64,000 bases of DNA from NCBI RefSeq assembly GCF_019977755.1, contig NZ_AP025145.1, positions 1,426,001 through 1,490,000 of the forward strand, in the 5' to 3' direction. Positions 1 to 7,867 of the stretch are shown in pieces. Origin of the DNA: Vibrio penaeicida. GTDB taxonomy: Bacteria; Pseudomonadota; Gammaproteobacteria; Enterobacterales; Vibrionaceae. Under the pieces are notes generated by a model. It searched no databases. It saw only the letters and a program-made list of their open reading frames with translations, and was not told the origin of the DNA. Both the position numbers and the translations under genes were made by a program. The number at the start of each line of letters is the position of its first letter. The first letter of the stretch is position 1.

Positions 1-411
1 ATTCGCTATTTGAACTTCTTGCGCCGCACGTACATGTTTGATTGTGCTTTCATCATTTGTGTGGCGATGCGGGTAATAGTAAACCATAAGCTCTGCTTGC
101 AACGTGTTGTTCAAGTAAGCAAGCCATTGAAGAAAAACAGGGCGGGATTTATCTCCGACCAGCGGAATTAACTGATGTTCTGGATGACTCTCAGCTATGT
201 GCATGCAAATAGCTGGGCTTTCAAAAATCGGTTGTCCATCGTCAATTAGGGTTGGAATTCGCCCAGCAGGGTTTAGCTTTAAATAGTCCGCTGACTTTTG
301 AGAATTGGATTTTTTATCAACCAAAACCAGCTCATAAGTCAATTGCATGTGATGCAGTAAAAAGTGTGGCGCTAAACTGGCATTGTTTGGGTAATAGTAA
401 AGTGTGTACAT
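1..411 (-). CDS. Glutathione S-transferase family protein, N-terminal part (runs off window)
   Basis: Reading leftwards from 411 the frame is open to base 1, giving 137 residues with no stop, so only the N-terminal part is present. The protein begins MYTLYYYPNNASLAPHFLL, has the thioredoxin-fold pattern with the cis-proline segment AGRIPTL and the ESPAICMHIAE segment that binds the gamma-glutamyl group, then enters the helical domain. The family conjugates or reduces electrophiles with glutathione in the cytoplasm. An in-frame ATG lies at 417, but the AAAGGA ribosome site sits six bases before 411 and overlaps no spacer for 417, so 411 is preferred. The Ser/Asn near residues 10-12 would be the glutathione-activating residue (inference). 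The exact GST class cannot be told from this half. Confidence 0.85.
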   Translation of the reverse strand, partial: MYTLYYYPNNASLAPHFLLHHMQLTYELVLVDKKSNSQKSADYLKLNPAGRIPTLIDDGQPIFESPAICMHIAESHPEHQLIPLVGDKSRPVFLQWLAYLNNTLQAELMVYYYPHRHTNDESTIKHVRAAQEVQIAN

Positions 412-431
412 CGTCATTCCTTTTGAAAGTG

Positions 432-803
432 TTAAACAGCCGTTTTAACACCATTCACTTCGTCTGGTTCAGGGTTACTCAGAAAACGTCTGACCTTAAT
501 CGTATCCTTTCCTTCCATAATGCACTTGGCTATTCGATGCATCCCATCAAATACGCGAAAGTCTTCGGTTAGAATAACGGGATAGGACAAGTCTGCATTC
601 AGGATTCTTTTACAGTGTTCCGCCACATTTCGACAAGTTGGTAACGGACCTTCTAGACTAAACCATGTGACCTCATCAGGACCACATATGTCGCTGATGG
701 CGATTTCTTCAACTGGAAGAGATTCAGCTAAAGCCCATATCCGATCAACATACCAAACTGAACTCACTCCATCATTAATTTCACCGTAGCGCTGTTTGCT
801 CAT
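432..803 (-). CDS. Small protein with ParB/sulfiredoxin-like motif
   Basis: A 123-residue soluble protein with a clear ribosome site (AAAGGATTCAGA before ATG). Residues 74-95 read YPVILTEDFRVFDGMHR and onward, which resembles the ParB/sulfiredoxin fold core: a strand giving 'the value of this parameter', then the D-G-x-H-R turn (86-90) that in ParB-like and Srx-like proteins lies by a phosphate- or nucleotide-binding site. There is no helix-turn-helix region and no ParA neighbour, so it is not a chromosome-partition gene. Two cysteines (57 and 64) occur in the middle. Function unknown; the fold assignment is by motif only. It follows the GST-like gene on the same strand by about 20 bases and may be co-transcribed with it. 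Confidence 0.65.
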   Translation of the reverse strand: MSKQRYGEINDGVSSVWYVDRIWALAESLPVEEIAISDICGPDEVTWFSLEGPLPTCRNVAEHCKRILNADLSYPVILTEDFRVFDGMHRIAKCIMEGKDTIKVRRFLSNPEPDEVNGVKTAV

Positions 804-944
804 TCTGAATCCTTTCTCTTATTAGCAACGCTAGAAGGTAATAAGCAAGGAGCTAATCGTCAAACAATCAATAAGAATATGCCCGTACAATCAAATAATT
901 AAATGAAATATTTGGCGAGTTTACAGGGTGCAATAACGAAAAGG

Positions 945-1403
945 TCAGCGGCAATTTAGTTCCATGTAAACCGAAGTAGGGTCATGTTCGTAGTCGCCAT
1001 ATACGTCTCGGCGTTTAAAGCCAAAAGTTTCATACAACTTTATTGCCGCAACTTGTTTATTGCCCGTCTCAAGGCGAATGGTGCGTACTCCACGTGCATT
1101 CGATTCAGTGATCAAATGGTCTAATATGCCTTTAGATAGATTTTGCCCACGGAATTTCGGTTTAACATAAATACGTTTGAATTCGCCGTAGGTTTTGTCT
1201 GCTTTCTTAAATACAACCGCACCGCAGGCAGCCAGTTCCTCGTGTATGTAAACACCAGCAAAGTAAACATTCTCTGAGTTTAGTGCGCCGAGTGGAAGTA
1301 AATCATTGGAATCTTCTGAATAAAGTGAGTTCATTAAATGATCGATTTCTTCAATGATCTCCGGCACACCAATATTATGTGGGTACAGCTGAATAATATC
1401 CAT
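945..1403 (-). CDS. GNAT family N-acetyltransferase
   Basis: A 152-residue GCN5-related acetyltransferase. Motif A is visible at residues 77-95: the strand RIYVKPKF followed by R85-G-Q-N-L-S-K-G92, the pyrophosphate-binding loop for acetyl-CoA, and the C-terminal AAIKLYETFGFKRR segment is the usual motif B. The substrate cannot be inferred; related stand-alone GNATs acetylate small amines or peptide N-termini in the cytoplasm. Length is normal for a single-domain member. No strong ribosome site precedes the ATG, but the start MDIIQLYPHN fits the fold. It is separated from neighbours by about 100-140 bases, so is probably monocistronic. Confidence 0.85.
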   Translation of the reverse strand: MDIIQLYPHNIGVPEIIEEIDHLMNSLYSEDSNDLLPLGALNSENVYFAGVYIHEELAACGAVVFKKADKTYGEFKRIYVKPKFRGQNLSKGILDHLITESNARGVRTIRLETGNKQVAAIKLYETFGFKRRDVYGDYEHDPTSVYMELNCR

Positions 1404-1498
1404 ATCAAATACTATAGTTCAAAGTAATAATTTGAATATACCATGGCAATTTCAGTTAGTTATTCTTATTTAACTCTTATAAAAGCCAACTAAACTGT

Positions 1499-1891
1499 CT
1501 AAGGAACGGATACACAAGCAAATGACTCTGGCTTAATTTCACCAGTTATAGAAGTGTCGTATTTTAGAAAAGTTTGATCGCACTCGCTGCTTTCCCATGG
1601 TAAGCAGCTAGAGAGTGAAATAGTGCAAGTTTGTTCAAAGCAGCCCGCCTCTAAACGGTTTATATGATTTTGCATGTTGTTACCGACTAAACTGGCGATC
1701 ACGTCTCCCACCGTATTGCTATCCAAATAACAACTGCGTTGATCTTGTCTTAATGGCACTTGAGCGAATTGGAGGACTTGGGATATTTGAGGGGTTGTAT
1801 TGGCGATATTTCTCACTGCGAGCTGGGAATACACATCGTTGCCATACCACCCTATCACCAACGTTAAAACCAATGCCACCAGTACTTTCAT
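1499..1891 (-). CDS. Small secreted cysteine-rich hypothetical protein
   Basis: A 130-residue protein starting with a hydrophobic stretch (residues 2-15, MKVLVALVLTLVIGWYG) that could be an uncleaved anchor or a signal peptide. The rest is polar with six cysteines at 54, 84, 89, 96, 104 and 126, an even number consistent with three disulfides in the periplasm. A GAGGGATTC sequence lies upstream of the ATG. No family recognised. It stands alone: upstream lies a 160-base gap with two inverted repeats before tag. Function unknown; the call as a real gene rests on the coding-like composition, the ribosome site and the sensible export signal. Confidence 0.6.
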   Translation of the reverse strand: MKVLVALVLTLVIGWYGNDVYSQLAVRNIANTTPQISQVLQFAQVPLRQDQRSCYLDSNTVGDVIASLVGNNMQNHINRLEAGCFEQTCTISLSSCLPWESSECDQTFLKYDTSITGEIKPESFACVSVP

Positions 1892-1929
1892 TCCATTGAA
1901 TCCCTCTGCAATTTGAGGGACTCACTATA

Positions 1930-1953
1930 CCTATAATGGTAACCCGTTATAGG
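1930..1953. repeat. Short inverted repeat
   Basis: Perfect 7-base arms CCTATAA (1930-1936) and TTATAGG (1947-1953) with a 10-base centre, 40 bases upstream of the cysteine-rich protein gene. It is the size of a regulator-binding palindrome; no family match is claimed. Confidence 0.35.
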
Positions 1954-1992
1954 CTCATAATTGAGAAACGCGTCGCGGCTCCGCTTAATTAT

Positions 1993-2021
1993 GCACTGAT
2001 TTGATTAAGGCAAATCAGTGC
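1993..2021. repeat. Perfect 11-bp hairpin downstream of tag
   Basis: Arms GCACTGATTTG (1993-2003) and CAAATCAGTGC (2011-2021) enclose ATTAAGG. It lies just past the end of tag, so it probably ends the tag transcript, but no T-run follows it on either strand, so a classic intrinsic terminator is not demonstrated. Confidence 0.55.
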
Positions 2022-2054
2022 CTGAACAATCACCGCTCAACAGAACTCTTTCTT

Positions 2055-2669
2055 TTATTTGCTTTGTGGAACTTGAAAGCTCGCTCGCGCTTTGTCGACT
2101 TCTAGACGCTTCGAACATTCTAAAGCGTGATCATTAATTAACCCCATCGCCTGCATAAAAGCGTAGGCGGTTGTGGGTCCTACAAACTTCCACCCTCGCT
2201 TTTTTAGTTCTTTCGATAGAGCGATCGACTCCGAAGACGTGGATGCTGCTTGCGGTTTAAAATCAGCGGACAGTTTTTCTTCATATCGCCACAAAAATGC
2301 TGCAAGTGATCCCTCTTCCGCAACCAACTCTTTTGCTCGTTTCGCGTTAGTGATCACCGCTTCAATTTTCCCACGATGCCTTATAATGCCTGCATCTTGT
2401 AATAAGCGCTCAACGTCTTTTTCATCAAACTCTGCTACTTTGTAAAAATCGAATTGCGCAAAGGCTGCTCTCAAATTCTCTCTTTTAGACAAAATAGTGC
2501 GCCAGCTTAAACCCGATTGAAAACTCTCTAAGCAAAGCTTTTCAAACAACCTTTTGTCGTCAGAAACCGGAAAGCCCCATTCTTTATCGTGATACTCAAA
2601 AAAATCCGGCGCTGCACTACACCAACCGCAGCGAGGTAATCCATCTGGTCCCGTTACCGTATCTGCCAT
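2055..2669 (-). CDS. tag: DNA-3-methyladenine glycosylase I
   Basis: A 204-residue base-excision repair enzyme that removes 3-methyladenine from alkylated DNA. Family hallmarks are present: the N-terminal RCGWC and YHDKEWGFPV segment, LSWRTILSKRENLRAAF (the helix-hairpin-helix region following the conserved LESFQSG acid), and near the C-terminus N-D-H-x3-C. The zinc site known from E. coli Tag (Cys and His near the N-terminus, His-x3-Cys near the C-terminus) can be matched. The frame is open to 2735, but GGAAGGGAA stands right before the ATG at 2669, and the extra 22 residues would not belong to the family, so 2669 is chosen. Slightly longer than the E. coli enzyme at the C-terminus. Confidence 0.93.
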   Translation of the reverse strand: MADTVTGPDGLPRCGWCSAAPDFFEYHDKEWGFPVSDDKRLFEKLCLESFQSGLSWRTILSKRENLRAAFAQFDFYKVAEFDEKDVERLLQDAGIIRHRGKIEAVITNAKRAKELVAEEGSLAAFLWRYEEKLSADFKPQAASTSSESIALSKELKKRGWKFVGPTTAYAFMQAMGLINDHALECSKRLEVDKARASFQVPQSK

Positions 2670-2731
2670 ACTATTTCCCTTCCAAAAATTGCAAATTTTT
2701 ATTCCTTTTGTTGCTTCACTATGTGTTGCTC

Positions 2732-3280
2732 TCAATGCTTAGCGTAATGGTTCACACCAAAGCTATACACCACTTTTAACATAAACAAAGCACTGACAAT
2801 CTCCATCCAATTTGGAAGTTGAAGAAGTGGCAGTAACAATAGCTCCACACACATAACGGTGGCACCAATAAATGTTTGAGATGAGCTTCCAGCATAGCGA
2901 TTCACGACCGTGGCGAAACCGATAGTAAATGCCCAGACGATGCCTGCTTCTAGAAGGGGACCTTCCAACAACCAAGCAATAAGCAGGATGTGAACGTGGC
3001 TAACAATAAAAACTATCCGCGCTTTGAGTTTGCTCGCATAGTAATTGTTTGTTCCTCGGCTAAAATTAGCAATACAGCCGGCTAGAACATCAGCCACGAT
3101 GATGAAGCCAACGATAGTCGCAATGAGCCCCCTACCCTCATCAATATTCGGCAAATAGTACGACGTGTAAATTAGCCAAGTTCCCAACGTGGCAAACAAA
3201 GCGATACAAACCACTTCAAAGTAAGTTTGCTCCTCTCCCAATACTTCATGTAAAGACGGATGAACCTGAAAACTTGTCAT
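2732..3280 (-). CDS. Hypothetical multi-pass membrane protein
   Basis: A 182-residue hydrophobic protein with about five predicted membrane segments (roughly residues 22-42, 50-72, 88-106, 108-126 and 133-172). A GGAGTTTTCT ribosome site precedes the ATG. No catalytic motif is seen, and the family was not recognised. It is upstream of tag on the same strand with a 60-base gap and could share its transcript. Isolated charged pairs (N and R in the NFSRGTNNYY loop) suggest a cytoplasmic loop around residue 75. Function unknown. Confidence 0.7.
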   Translation of the reverse strand: MTSFQVHPSLHEVLGEEQTYFEVVCIALFATLGTWLIYTSYYLPNIDEGRGLIATIVGFIIVADVLAGCIANFSRGTNNYYASKLKARIVFIVSHVHILLIAWLLEGPLLEAGIVWAFTIGFATVVNRYAGSSSQTFIGATVMCVELLLLPLLQLPNWMEIVSALFMLKVVYSFGVNHYAKH

Positions 3281-3489
3281 AGAAAACTCCTTCCTAATCT
3301 TTCTGCTTTCAGGCTATCAAACCTTGTAATAGCACCAAATTAATACCGTGACACCTCGTATCCCCGAAAGCCAATTTCCAAGCTGCATAGAAACGAAATC
3401 TAATAGATAAAACTAACATTCACCGGACTTATATCAATTACAGCAGCGGTATATTCGCTCCAATATAAATAACACTATAAAAATGCGAC

Positions 3490-4659
3490 ATGAAATTACT
3501 TGCTCCCACCCTCTTGATAACATCATTCATTTTCGCGACTCAGACGCGCTCAGCAGATGCATTAGATTTGTCTAATCATACTGAAGCTCAAAGCGATATT
3601 GCAGAGCAAAGCGTTCTAGACAACTTAAGCTATTCCGCGTCAGCTGGATTAATTAAAGCAACCTATCAGAAGCAACTCTATACCTTGTCGCCGTTCAAAG
3701 AAGGGCATTTTGGGTTACGAATGTACCGCCAAACATTGGACCCACAATACAAATATGCCATTTGGAGCGACCTCGCGCGCGTAGCAAGTAAACTCAATCG
3801 CTTTAGTGAAGAAGTACATACGCCAGAGCAAATCCATGAATACTCTATTCAGAGACTTTCTCGTTACCTCGACGATCGCGATGAACGCAGTTTACGCAGG
3901 TTTAACGCCACCAAGATGATGCCAGAATATATGTACCTAGGTGTGGGTCTTCTAGGTTCTATGGCACGGGCAAACGAGTATGGGCTGCAACACAAAGCAG
4001 ACGCCAAGCTTAGATCCGTTATTCGCCGTTTTGATTTTAAAAAATACGCGACCAATTCGACCATGATCGAAGCGTGGGCAGCACAACTTGCGAATCAAGT
4101 GTATTGGCTTCGCCAGTTGGGGGAACAGGACGTTGTCACAGAATTCATTGAGAGCTTCCGTGCCACCTATCCAGATGAAAAGGATACCGAACTCACTCGG
4201 CAGCAATTTGGCAACAAGCTTTATGGAATGACCCATATTATCCTTGCAGACTCAGGCTATTACCAATATCCAGTTTCGGAAAAAGAACATCAGTGGATCT
4301 ACGATTACTTTAGAAGCAATATCTCGCTTATTCTTGAAAGAGCAAAAGAGGATGTGATAGCCGAAGTGGGGATTTCATTCTTGCTCGCGGGTTTGGACAA
4401 TGATCCCGTTGTTGAAAAGACAAGGAAAGCCATCAAAGCTTCCATCAATCTGGAAGCCGGATTGGTTCCATCGGTTTCAGGTAGTGTCTCACTTTCTGGT
4501 GGTGAACATCGAAATGTACTAGCCATTATGTTGCTAGACTGGAAAGGCACTAACGCTGCCCCCAAATATCAGAAACACGGTTCGGTTTTCTCTTCACTTC
4601 CCTATGGGCTTGAACCGAAAGATATTGAATCGAGAAGCCTAGCTAAGACACCTCATTAG
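3490..4659 (+). CDS. Exported helical protein, possibly DUF3541
   Basis: A 389-residue protein with a cleavable signal peptide (MKLLAPTLLITSFIFATQTRSADA). The mature part is rich in helices with regularly spaced aromatic and acidic residues (EQIHEYSIQRLSRYL, MIEAWAAQLANQVYWL, ISFLLAGLDNDP), and ends with GGEHRNVLAIMLLDW, a layout that resembles alpha/alpha-toroid periplasmic proteins. I tentatively associate it with the DUF3541 family found in vibrios; this is from memory of the family and not proven. The ATG at 3490 has no strong ribosome site, but the signal peptide supports it. It ends at a hairpin shared with the converging ypeA gene. Confidence 0.75.
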   Translation: MKLLAPTLLITSFIFATQTRSADALDLSNHTEAQSDIAEQSVLDNLSYSASAGLIKATYQKQLYTLSPFKEGHFGLRMYRQTLDPQYKYAIWSDLARVASKLNRFSEEVHTPEQIHEYSIQRLSRYLDDRDERSLRRFNATKMMPEYMYLGVGLLGSMARANEYGLQHKADAKLRSVIRRFDFKKYATNSTMIEAWAAQLANQVYWLRQLGEQDVVTEFIESFRATYPDEKDTELTRQQFGNKLYGMTHIILADSGYYQYPVSEKEHQWIYDYFRSNISLILERAKEDVIAEVGISFLLAGLDNDPVVEKTRKAIKASINLEAGLVPSVSGSVSLSGGEHRNVLAIMLLDWKGTNAAPKYQKHGSVFSSLPYGLEPKDIESRSLAKTPH

Positions 4660-4666
4660 CCTGAAT

Positions 4667-4686
4667 TTAGGGTCTTCAGACCCTAA
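4667..4686. terminator. Hairpin terminator between converging genes
   Basis: Perfect 8-base arms TTAGGGTC (4667-4674) and GACCCTAA (4679-4686) with a TTCA loop, followed on the plus strand by TCTTTTG. It lies between the convergent exported-protein gene and ypeA, and overlaps the ypeA stop codon, so it probably serves both, more strongly the plus strand. Confidence 0.75.
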
Positions 4687-5108
4687 TCTTTTGAAACGCC
4701 ATCTAGCCTTTTACCCATACTCACTGACTCATCCACCGCATAACCCAAGTGTTTGTAAAAGGCGATCACCTTCTCATTGGTGCTTCTAATTTGGAGGTTA
4801 ATTTTAGGGCAACCTTTCGCTAAAAGCTTTTCTTCCAGTGCATCCATTAGCGCTTTTCCTGCCCCACTGCCCTGAAAACTTGGATCCACGGCTAAATAGT
4901 TTGCCCAGCCTCGATGCCCTTCATACCCGCCCATAACACTTGCCGTGATTTGACCGCCTTGCTCTAGCACCAAAAATAACTCGCGGTCATGAGCAACTTT
5001 TATGTCTATGTCTTTACTGGGATCGTTCCACGGTACAACCAATCCACAGGCATTCCATAATTCGATGACTCTCGATTTATCTGAGTCCTTAAATGTCCGT
5101 ATTTTCAT
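4683..5108 (-). CDS. ypeA: GNAT acetyltransferase YpeA
   Basis: A 141-residue acetyltransferase, the same length as E. coli YpeA and colinear with it: the N-terminal substrate segment PWNDPSKDI, then SVMGGYEGHRGWANYLAV, the acetyl-CoA loop Q79-G-S-G-A-G84, and the C-terminal NEKVIAFYKHLGY and GKRL ending. The physiological substrate of YpeA is not established to my knowledge. The ATG at 5108 opens MKIRTF as in the family. The stop codon lies inside the convergent hairpin terminator. Confidence 0.88.
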   Translation of the reverse strand: MKIRTFKDSDKSRVIELWNACGLVVPWNDPSKDIDIKVAHDRELFLVLEQGGQITASVMGGYEGHRGWANYLAVDPSFQGSGAGKALMDALEEKLLAKGCPKINLQIRSTNEKVIAFYKHLGYAVDESVSMGKRLDGVSKD

Positions 5109-5283
5109 ATTCGTCCTTTATTCAGCTAATAATGCTATTTATATATTCGATTCTTGATTTAGAAACACTCGTTCTCCAAATCGATGCCTTACCTAAAAGC
5201 CAGTTAACTCTTCTTTGGTAGAGAAGTCGCTGAACCTAGCATCTTGAGGTTAATTGGGTATTGTATCTCAAGGTACAAAAATA

Positions 5284-5309
5284 AAAGGGCTGAGAAAACA
5301 CAGCCCTTT
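5284..5309 (-). terminator. Intrinsic terminator of the nucleoside transporter gene
   Basis: Arms AAAGGGCTG (5284-5292) and CAGCCCTTT (5301-5309); on the minus strand the stem is followed by TTATTTTTGT, a good U-tract. It lies 50 bases past the transporter stop codon. Confidence 0.85.
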
Positions 5310-5358
5310 AAAAATCAACAAATTGAGTATTTAAGTACCCTTTGTCCCTCTGGCTCTA

Positions 5359-6567
5359 CTAAAGCAATATAAAGAGACCCGCTAAACACGCACTCATTAG
5401 GTTTGCCAACGTACCAGCCAATACCGCTTTAAAGCCCAAATTCGCCACTTCAGAACGTCTCTCTGGCGCAATAACACCAATAGAGCCCAGCTGAATGGCA
5501 ATTGACCCAATATTCGCAAAGCCACACAATGCAAAAGTAACAATCACTTGAGTGTGCTCTGAAAGCGCACCTTTGTTTGCTACAAAGTCGATAAAGGCGA
5601 CAAATTCATTCATGACCACCTTTTGACCAATGTATGAACCCGCAGCAAGTACTTCACTTCCCGGAACACCAATTACCCATGCTAATGGCGCAAAGATATA
5701 GCCAAAGATAGCTTGGAGAGTAATGCCTCCAAAGCCGACCGAATCTCCTAGCGATTCCAATCCTGTGTTCACCATTGCAATCACACTAACAAAAGCGATA
5801 AGCATGGTTCCAACCGCAACAGCGACTTTCATTCCATTCATTGCGCCACTCGCCAATGCATCAATCACATTACTTTGCTCAGCTTTGTCCATTTCTACAT
5901 CAAGATTCTGCGCAGGTGTTCCTTGCTCTGGCACCAAGATCTTTGCCATCAGTAAGCTGCCCGGTGCCGCCATGAAACTCGCAGCGATCAGGTATTTCAA
6001 TTCCACACCCAACCCTGCATAGCCTCCTAAAACACTGCCCGCAACAGAAGCCATACCACCCGCCATTACGGCGAACAATTCTGATCGTGTCATCTTGGAA
6101 AGAAACGGACGGACTAGGAGTGGAGATTCCCCTTGAGACAAGAAGATATTACCAGTCGCAACGAGGGATTCTGCTTTGCTCGTTCCAAGAAACTTTTGGA
6201 TCCCGCCACCTATAAATTCGATGACTTTTTGCATAATGCCAAGGTAATACAGCGCCGAGATTAGCGCACTGAAGAAAATGATGATCGGCAGAACTCGAAC
6301 CGCAAATATGAATCCGGTGTTGGCAAGATCACCGAACAGAAAGGCGATCCCTTCATCGGTAAAACCGAGCAAACTCGACACTCCACTACTCAAAGTGGTT
6401 AAGGCTGCTTGCCCCCATGGGAAATAAAGCACTAACGCAGCAAACCCAACCTGAAGCATCAAAGCACGCGACACGGTTTTCCAGTTTATGGCTTTACGAT
6501 TTTCAGAAAAAAGAAACGCACAAAGTAACAGGGTAAAGACACCCAAAAGGCTAAATAGAATCGTCAT
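5359..6567 (-). CDS. Concentrative nucleoside transporter (NupC/CNT family)
   Basis: A 402-residue inner-membrane symporter that imports nucleosides with sodium or protons. It aligns from end to end with the structurally known vcCNT of Vibrio cholerae: NRKAIN near the N-terminus, RVLPIIIFFSALISALYYLG, the gating GGMASVAGSVLGGYAGLGV, GVPGSEVLAAG and FALCGFANIGSIAI. The nucleobase-binding loop that is G-Q-T-E in vcCNT is S-Q-G-E here (residues 144-147), and the ribose-contacting acidic residue in GVPxxE and the Asn in CGFAN are kept. The frame is open to 6591, but AGGAAATCTG lies directly before the ATG at 6567, so that start is used. A terminator follows; regulatory sequence lies in the long upstream gap. 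Confidence 0.92.
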   Translation of the reverse strand: MTILFSLLGVFTLLLCAFLFSENRKAINWKTVSRALMLQVGFAALVLYFPWGQAALTTLSSGVSSLLGFTDEGIAFLFGDLANTGFIFAVRVLPIIIFFSALISALYYLGIMQKVIEFIGGGIQKFLGTSKAESLVATGNIFLSQGESPLLVRPFLSKMTRSELFAVMAGGMASVAGSVLGGYAGLGVELKYLIAASFMAAPGSLLMAKILVPEQGTPAQNLDVEMDKAEQSNVIDALASGAMNGMKVAVAVGTMLIAFVSVIAMVNTGLESLGDSVGFGGITLQAIFGYIFAPLAWVIGVPGSEVLAAGSYIGQKVVMNEFVAFIDFVANKGALSEHTQVIVTFALCGFANIGSIAIQLGSIGVIAPERRSEVANLGFKAVLAGTLANLMSACLAGLFILL

Positions 6568-7159
6568 CAGATTTCCTGTTATCGGCAGCAAAAAGTGGAA
6601 GCATTAAATTGCAGAGCGGAATACAGAAAACAAGTTTGACTGGGCATGGTATGAAACCAACCCACGGGAGAATAGGACATAAAAGTCATTGAATGTTCAC
6701 CTTTACAAGCAGTTAAAAATAGCTGGTCCGGTCCTTGGGGTCATTCACATGCCCTATCGAGCACTCCTTGTGACGGCTTGTATTGGTTATTTATGATTCA
6801 TCGCTTTGAACGAAAAAACGATGAATTAATCAGCCTCGGCTTATAACCGAGCGAGAAGTATAGAGAATAAATTGAGATATTCATCGCATTTTTATACGCA
6901 AACGTTCGCGCGACCAATACTTAAGCAATTTTAGGATTCACTCTCCTTTGCAATCGTTTGGCTCATTCCCAACCCATTTCCAATTCTTAGAATCCAAACA
7001 AAATGCGCTGATTTAGCGGTGACGTTACACTCTGACCAAATGGTGCTGCCACATTGTAAGAGAACACTTACAAATACATGATATAAATGTGATTTCTACG
7101 AATTGTTTTGGCTCCGTTATCCATGCATCATATTCAATATGGAATGGAAGGAGCACAGC
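6568..7159. other. 592-base divergent intergenic region
   Basis: No gene is seen. It must hold the promoters for the nucleoside transporter (leftwards) and the two-component operon (rightwards). On the minus strand there are two hairpins upstream of the transporter: CTCGG/CCGAG at 6835-6851 and ATTCATCG/CGATGAAT at 6796-6826. A PurR-like operator lies at 6896-6911. No known riboswitch consensus was recognised. Confidence 0.6.
6896..6911. promoter_or_regulatory. PurR-like operator
   Basis: The 16 bases ACGCAAACGTTCGCGC match the enteric PurR consensus ACGCAAACGTTTTCGT at 13 positions, including the first eleven. PurR represses purine and nucleoside genes in gammaproteobacteria. The distance of about 330 bases to the transporter start is long, so control of the transporter is an inference. 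Confidence 0.4.
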
Positions 7160-7867
7160 ATGGATAGCAAGCAAATTTTGGTCGTAGATGATAATTTGGA
7201 GCTCCGAGAAGCATTAACGGACTATTTAGGACGCTCTGGATTTACCGTTGTGAGTGCCGAGAATGGTACCCAAATGTGGCAATTCTTAGCTGATCACACA
7301 CCAGACTTAATCATCCTAGATATCATGATGCCCGGCGAAGATGGGTTCACGCTGTGTCAAAAGCTAAGAAAAACCTCAGATATCCCCATCATTATGCTCA
7401 CCGCGGTCACAGAAGAAGCCGACAGAGTCGCTGGCTTGGAGATGGGCGCTGATGATTACATTACAAAATCATTTAGCCCGCGGGAGTTGCTTGCAAGGAT
7501 AAAAACCATTCTCCGTAGAAGCCAAATATCCTCAGACAATGCGATTCCTAAATGCATCCGCTTTGCTCAATGGGAGCTCAATACGGTAACAAGGCAATTG
7601 ATCCATTTATCCACTCAAGCCACTAAACAGATGTCTGGTGCGGATCTTTCTCTTCTCTCATTATTTATTAGAAACCCCGAATCGATATTGACCCGAGATG
7701 ACATTGCCCGAGAAATTTGGGGGAGAGATGCCGACCCATTAGAAAGAGGCATTGACGTTCAAATTAGCCGACTTCGCCACCATTTGGATGATAAAGATCG
7801 TTCGCTCATTCTGACCGTCCGCAGCAAAGGTTATATGCTCACGTCAGGCGTAAGCTATGAACATTAA
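7160..7867 (+). CDS. OmpR-family response regulator
   Basis: A 235-residue DNA-binding response regulator. The receiver domain (about 1-120) has the acidic pair D10-D11, phospho-acceptor D54 in LIILDIMMPGEDG, and the conserved Lys in DYITKSFSP; the C-terminal winged helix (about 140-232) carries LSLLSLFIRNPESILTRDDI and the VQISRLRHHL recognition helix, ending in VRSKGYML. The ATG at 7160 is preceded by AAGGAG with a six-base spacer; an ATG at 7103 would add a non-family tail. It overlaps the kinase gene by 11 bases, which implies translational coupling. Target genes are unknown; the co-transcribed solute-binding protein hints at a sugar or similar small molecule. Confidence 0.93.
   Translation: MDSKQILVVDDNLELREALTDYLGRSGFTVVSAENGTQMWQFLADHTPDLIILDIMMPGEDGFTLCQKLRKTSDIPIIMLTAVTEEADRVAGLEMGADDYITKSFSPRELLARIKTILRRSQISSDNAIPKCIRFAQWELNTVTRQLIHLSTQATKQMSGADLSLLSLFIRNPESILTRDDIAREIWGRDADPLERGIDVQISRLRHHLDDKDRSLILTVRSKGYMLTSGVSYEH

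Noticed and set aside
1719..1925. Minus-strand frame of 68 codons
   Set aside because: It overlaps the cysteine-rich protein gene in another frame, has no ribosome site and poor composition.
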